From: CBDCFV01 sp963664625
Lineage (GTDB): Bacteria > Chloroflexota > Dehalococcoidia > Lucifugimonadales > UBA3495
Length of the DNA stretch: 64,000 nt
Reading direction: 5' to 3'
NCBI GenBank assembly: GCA_963664625.1
Contig: OY761541.1
Location: 248,001-312,000 of the forward strand
Shown here: in pieces, positions 61,252 through 64,000 of the stretch
Position numbering within the stretch: the stretch's first letter is position 1
Layout of the letters: every line of letters starts with the position of its first letter
Translations under genes and position numbers: made by a program
Notes under the pieces: generated by a model
Told to the model about the DNA's origin: nothing
Databases searched by the model: none
Seen by the model: only the letters and a program-made list of their open reading frames with translations

Positions 61252-61279
61252 CGTCATTCCCGTGGAAACGGGAATCCAT
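61252..61279. repeat. Dispersed palindromic repeat, copy 6
   Basis: CGTCATTCCCG, TGGAAA, CGGGAATCCATG with a diverged loop. Confidence 0.8.
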
Positions 61280-61319
61280 GAGTCGCTGAGCAAGGTAAAT
61301 TTGCGGTTACGAGGCAGTG

Positions 61320-61375
61320 TGGATTCCCGCCCCCGCCTTCGCGGGGGTGACGTTCCTTCGCGGGAATGACGTTCC
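61320..61375. repeat. Dispersed palindromic repeat, compound copy 7
   Basis: Starts TGGATTCCCGCCCCC and continues through a doubled GCGGG/CTTCGCGGG region ending GGGAATGACGTTCC. It looks like one copy with an internal partial copy inserted. Confidence 0.75.
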
Positions 61376-61406
61376 CTCACATCCGCAAAGGCAGGCTCTT
61401 CGCGGG

Positions 61407-61871
61407 TCAGAACCCACGCCAGCCAGGCAGAGCTGCCGCCTGCCTCACCCACTCCGCCATCTGCTCCTCGTCTAGTTCACCCTCATAGATGTCGACCCAA
61501 CGCGAGTCCTTGCCTGAGCCAGGCGGGACGGGACTCAGCGACGCCCCATTTAAGAAGGTCACCTTTACATAACGGGTAAAGACGTGGTAACTCACGAACC
61601 ACCCTTCGCCCTCGATACCATACCAGGGTGAGTTCCACCTGACGGCCTTCCGCACACTGGGCACAGTACACACGATAAGGTCGTCAAGGCGGCGCCCAAC
61701 GTCGCTCTTCCAGCCCGGCATGGCCGCGATGTAGGCCTGCACCGGGGCATCGCCGTCGGCCTTGGCGATCTGTGGGTTGCCTCCTGAGAGAAGCACCACC
61801 TCACCGCTAACATTCTTGGCGGCCGGCTTCTCTTTGACTTTGGTTGCTTTTGGGGACGGCTTGCGCGGCAT
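61407..61871 (-). CDS. DUF1801-family protein
   Basis: A 154-residue protein whose C-terminal 110 residues are DUF1801 (YdhG-like): AYIAAMPGWKSDVGRRLDDL then IVCTVPSVRKAVRWNSPWYG, WFVSYHVFTRYVKVTFLNG. The N-terminus is Lys/Pro-rich and basic. ATG 61871 with GAGGTGAT at good spacing is chosen over 61880. It may bind iron-sulphur-related or nucleic acid ligands; function unknown. Confidence 0.85.
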   Translation of the reverse strand: MPRKPSPKATKVKEKPAAKNVSGEVVLLSGGNPQIAKADGDAPVQAYIAAMPGWKSDVGRRLDDLIVCTVPSVRKAVRWNSPWYGIEGEGWFVSYHVFTRYVKVTFLNGASLSPVPPGSGKDSRWVDIYEGELDEEQMAEWVRQAAALPGWRGF

Positions 61872-61958
61872 TGCGATCACCTCACATCGACCTCAACAGG
61901 CCTCATTCGGCAGGGCTACCGTTGCCACCGGTTTCGTGACTGGTTCGTGGATCGCCCA

Positions 61959-62753
61959 CTACAGCGCGTCCAGCCGCGCCGCCGTCCGTTCGTTCCGGCG
62001 GGCCACCATGCGGGTGAATCCCAAGGTCTGCCCTCCATCCAAGGCTAACATGTCCGCCTCGTCGCTGGGCTTGCCCAGCCGTTCCGACCACAGGAGGTCC
62101 GACTCCATCCAGTGCCTCCATCCATCGGGGAGCAGGTCGGAAAACTCGACGGTCACCAACCCGCTTCTTTCCCAGTGACGTTTCCACCAGGCCGGGCTGT
62201 GGAGGCTGAAAAATGCTGGCTCCCAGTATTGTAGAAGGTGTTCCGGCGCCTGGTCTGAGGTCAGTTCTTCGACCAGCCCGGGCACTACAATCCCCATTTG
62301 CCCGCCGGGCTTGACCAGTCGGGCCATGTGATTTTCCAAGTAAAGGTCATCCGTCCCGAAGTAATGGTACGCATCCACGCTCACCATGGCGTCGAAAAAC
62401 CCGTCGGCGAAGGGCAGGGCGTGTGCTTCGGCATGAATGGGAAACACTCGATCATCAACACCAGCGGCGCGGATGCGGCCAAAGTTGTCGCTGGCGTCTA
62501 TCCACAAGTCGGTCGCCCACACCTGCACACCGTACTCCTTCGCCAGGAATATAGAGCTTAGTCCCTTGCCACAACCCATATCCAGGACCCGCATTGCAGG
62601 GTCGAGATTCATGCACTCCGCCAAAGACTCCGTCAGCCACAAAGGATTCGGCCCCATCATGTTCTCCAGGACCCAGTCAGGATCATATTTCGCCGAGAGG
62701 GGAAACTGGGACGGACGGAACAAATCCTCCCGATCTTTATCTTTGGCGCCCAA
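61959..62753 (-). CDS. SAM-dependent methyltransferase
   Basis: A 264-residue class I methyltransferase: MRVLDMGCGKGLSSIFLAKE (SAM motif I), VWATDLWIDASDN (motif II Asp), HALPFADGFFDAMVSVDAYH (motif III) and a C-terminal substrate cap. I chose TTG 62753 because AGAGGAGG lies six bases upstream; GTG 62780 has no ribosome site. Resembles small-molecule N- or O-methyltransferases. Confidence 0.88.
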   Translation of the reverse strand: MGAKDKDREDLFRPSQFPLSAKYDPDWVLENMMGPNPLWLTESLAECMNLDPAMRVLDMGCGKGLSSIFLAKEYGVQVWATDLWIDASDNFGRIRAAGVDDRVFPIHAEAHALPFADGFFDAMVSVDAYHYFGTDDLYLENHMARLVKPGGQMGIVVPGLVEELTSDQAPEHLLQYWEPAFFSLHSPAWWKRHWERSGLVTVEFSDLLPDGWRHWMESDLLWSERLGKPSDEADMLALDGGQTLGFTRMVARRNERTAARLDAL

Positions 62754-62974
62754 ACCTGGCCTCCTCTCTTCCGATTCCACGGGGTTTGACAGGTAACTTC
62801 AACCCTGCCCACATCCCCACGCCTCTTCAGAGAATGCTATCAGATTCAGCAGATGGCTGATGATTGCCGAGCATTTACGCCACCTAACTTAGCCACGGCT
62901 GACTGGCCCGGCCTTATGGGTGCGCGAAGTTATCCCTGTGGGAAGCGCCAATCAAGACGTCAGGTCGGGAAGAG

Positions 62975-63048
62975 TGGGCGGTGGAGGACTCGAACCTCCG
63001 GCCTCCTGCGTGTAAAGCAGGCGCTCTAACCAACTGAGCTAACCACCC
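62975..63048 (-). tRNA. tRNA-Val (anticodon TAC)
   Basis: Minus-strand cloverleaf: acceptor GGGTGGT/ACCGCCC (one G-T pair), D-arm GCTC...GAGC, anticodon stem CCTGC/GCAGG closing loop TTTACAC, T-arm GGAGG TTCGAGT CCTCC, discriminator A. No CCA is encoded, unlike the tRNA-Met. Confidence 0.94.
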
Positions 63049-63219
63049 GCGGCAAGCGTGTGCGCCTCCCGTCGTTCCCCTCGATCCCAGGCCGGCGGCG
63101 CGTCCGGCTGCTTACAGTTTAGACGATGCGGGGCTTGTGCTCAAGGGCGGGATTCGATGCTATACTGGGCAGCGACCAGCCGAAGTTCCTCCACCCGAAA
63201 GGCCTGTCAGGAGGACATA

Positions 63220-64000
63220 ATGAAGTACGACGTTATCGTGGTAGGCGCAGGCTCTTCGGGCTGCGCCTTGGCTACCCGTCTGTCGGACGACCCCAGCCGA
63301 TCGGTGCTGCTACTTGAGGCGGGGCCTGACTTTCTTGATCAGGAAAGCCTTCCCCAGGAGCTTAGGGAAGGTCTGAGCACCGCCGCGTCGGCGGTGGACT
63401 CGCCCTTTAACTGGTCGTACTCGGGCCGGCTTGCGCCGGGGCACGCGGAACGGACGCCCATCCCCAGGGGCAAGGTTATCGGCGGCTCCAGCGCGATTAA
63501 CGGCCAGTCGTTCATACGCGGCATCCCTGAAGACTTCGACAGTTGGGCGGCCTTGGGAAACGACGAGTGGTCGTTCATCAAAGTGCTGCCTTACTTCCGC
63601 CAAATCGAGAACGACCTGGACATCCGGGACGACTTCCACGGGTCCGCCGGCCCCATCGAGATTCGCCGGCACAACCGGAACGACGAACAACCTATCCAAG
63701 GCGCGTTCTATGACGCTTGCGTGGAGGCGGGATTCCCGGAAGACCCCGACGTGAACAACCCGGAAGCCACCGGCGTGGGGTTGATGCCCAAGAACACCAC
63801 CGACGGGGTCCGCATGAGCATGACGCTGACCCACCTCAATCCCAACCGGCACCGGCTCAACCTGACCATCAGGACCAACGCCCAAGTCAGGCGGGTGCTG
63901 TTCGATGGCAGTCGGGCAACCGGCGTCGAGGTCGAAAGCGGCGGTGAGCGATTCGTGGTCGAGGGAGAGGAGATAGCGCTGTGCGGAGGCGCGGTGGCTT
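63220..64000 (+). CDS. GMC-family FAD oxidoreductase (partial, cut by window end)
   Basis: The N-terminal 260 residues of a second GMC oxidoreductase: MKYDVIVVGAGSSGCALATR, then LLLEAGPDFLDQE, RGKVIGGSSAINGQSFIRG (signature 1) and the start of signature 2 at GGAVA. It is a close paralogue of the enzyme at 25968. CAGGAGG precedes ATG 63220. The remaining about 250 residues lie outside. Confidence 0.93.
   Translation, partial: MKYDVIVVGAGSSGCALATRLSDDPSRSVLLLEAGPDFLDQESLPQELREGLSTAASAVDSPFNWSYSGRLAPGHAERTPIPRGKVIGGSSAINGQSFIRGIPEDFDSWAALGNDEWSFIKVLPYFRQIENDLDIRDDFHGSAGPIEIRRHNRNDEQPIQGAFYDACVEAGFPEDPDVNNPEATGVGLMPKNTTDGVRMSMTLTHLNPNRHRLNLTIRTNAQVRRVLFDGSRATGVEVESGGERFVVEGEEIALCGGAVA

Larger units (their letters stand above)
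61072..61406. other. Intergenic stretch with a cluster of palindromic repeats
   Basis: About 335 bases without a gene. The right half holds two repeat copies (61252-61279 and the compound one at 61320-61375); otherwise no conserved structure. Confidence 0.7.

Noticed and set aside
1..64000. CRISPR arrays, insertion sequences, prophage or rRNA
   Set aside because: No regularly spaced direct repeats, transposase, phage structural genes or rRNA sequence were found; the only tandem arrays are the min units and the 10-bp duplication.

Overview
The window is GC-rich bacterial chromosome with dense gene packing on both strands. It holds no rRNA, prophage or CRISPR. Several traits point to an uncultured Chloroflexota (Dehalococcoidia/SAR202-like) genome, which is an inference rather than a measurement: an hspR-grpE-dnaK heat-shock operon, an F420-type luciferase-fold oxidoreductase, paired GMC oxidoreductases, many CoA-ligase, CoA-transferase and thiolase genes, a short zinc protein with a C-R-H-Y-W...C-Q-Y-C pattern, and a selenocysteine-containing SelD. 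A dispersed palindromic repeat (core ATTCCCGC...GCGGGAAT) occurs at least seven times.

Layout. 1-4.2 kb: heat-shock operon facing a zinc-ribbon gene across overlapping divergent promoters; a molybdopterin oxidoreductase; selD read through an in-frame UGA; a small zinc protein. 4.3-10.6 kb: amidohydrolase, two tandem tiny coiled-coil membrane proteins, SDR, HD-domain protein, alpha/beta hydrolase with a Cys nucleophile, MFS transporter, a decayed biotinyl-domain fragment, NYN protein. 10.7-15.2 kb: three-subunit biotin-dependent acyl-CoA carboxylase (carrier, biotin carboxylase, carboxyltransferase) interrupted by a hicBA toxin-antitoxin pair. 15.2-17.8 kb: accessory islet with a vapBC-like pair whose toxin is frameshifted by a 10-bp tandem duplication, two uncharacterised genes and tRNA-Met. 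17.8-36.6 kb: MFS, gamma-glutamyltransferase, an MNT-HEPN fusion, an acyl-CoA synthetase-ACP-acyltransferase fusion, MBL protein, GMC oxidoreductase, polysaccharide deacetylase, CoA ligase, EVE protein, double-domain SagB-type oxidoreductase, TPP enzyme, VOC protein and a lipoprotein with nuclease-like and HhH domains. 36.8-48.2 kb: LLM oxidoreductase, gamma-carbonic anhydrase, smpB with ctpA, cupin, CMD protein, Uma2 endonuclease, rearranged CaiB-type CoA transferase, HMG-CoA-synthase-like protein plus thiolase.

48.4-51.4 kb is the min operon (minC, minD, minE). Between minD and minE the DNA is expanded into a tandem 307-bp array. Each extra unit encodes the first six residues of MinE fused to the last 98 residues of MinD, with 8-nt stop/start overlaps throughout. 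This is the most unusual structure in the window.

51.5-64 kb: catabolic and housekeeping genes (FAD oxidase, amidohydrolase, MBL, hydratase, MetX-like hydrolase, metallophosphoesterase, PPOX, deoxyribosyltransferase-like, GOLPH3-like, DUF805, DUF1801, methyltransferase), tRNA-Val and a second GMC oxidoreductase cut by the window end. The recurring theme is oxidation and CoA-dependent breakdown of small organic acids. No single pathway can be assigned with confidence.
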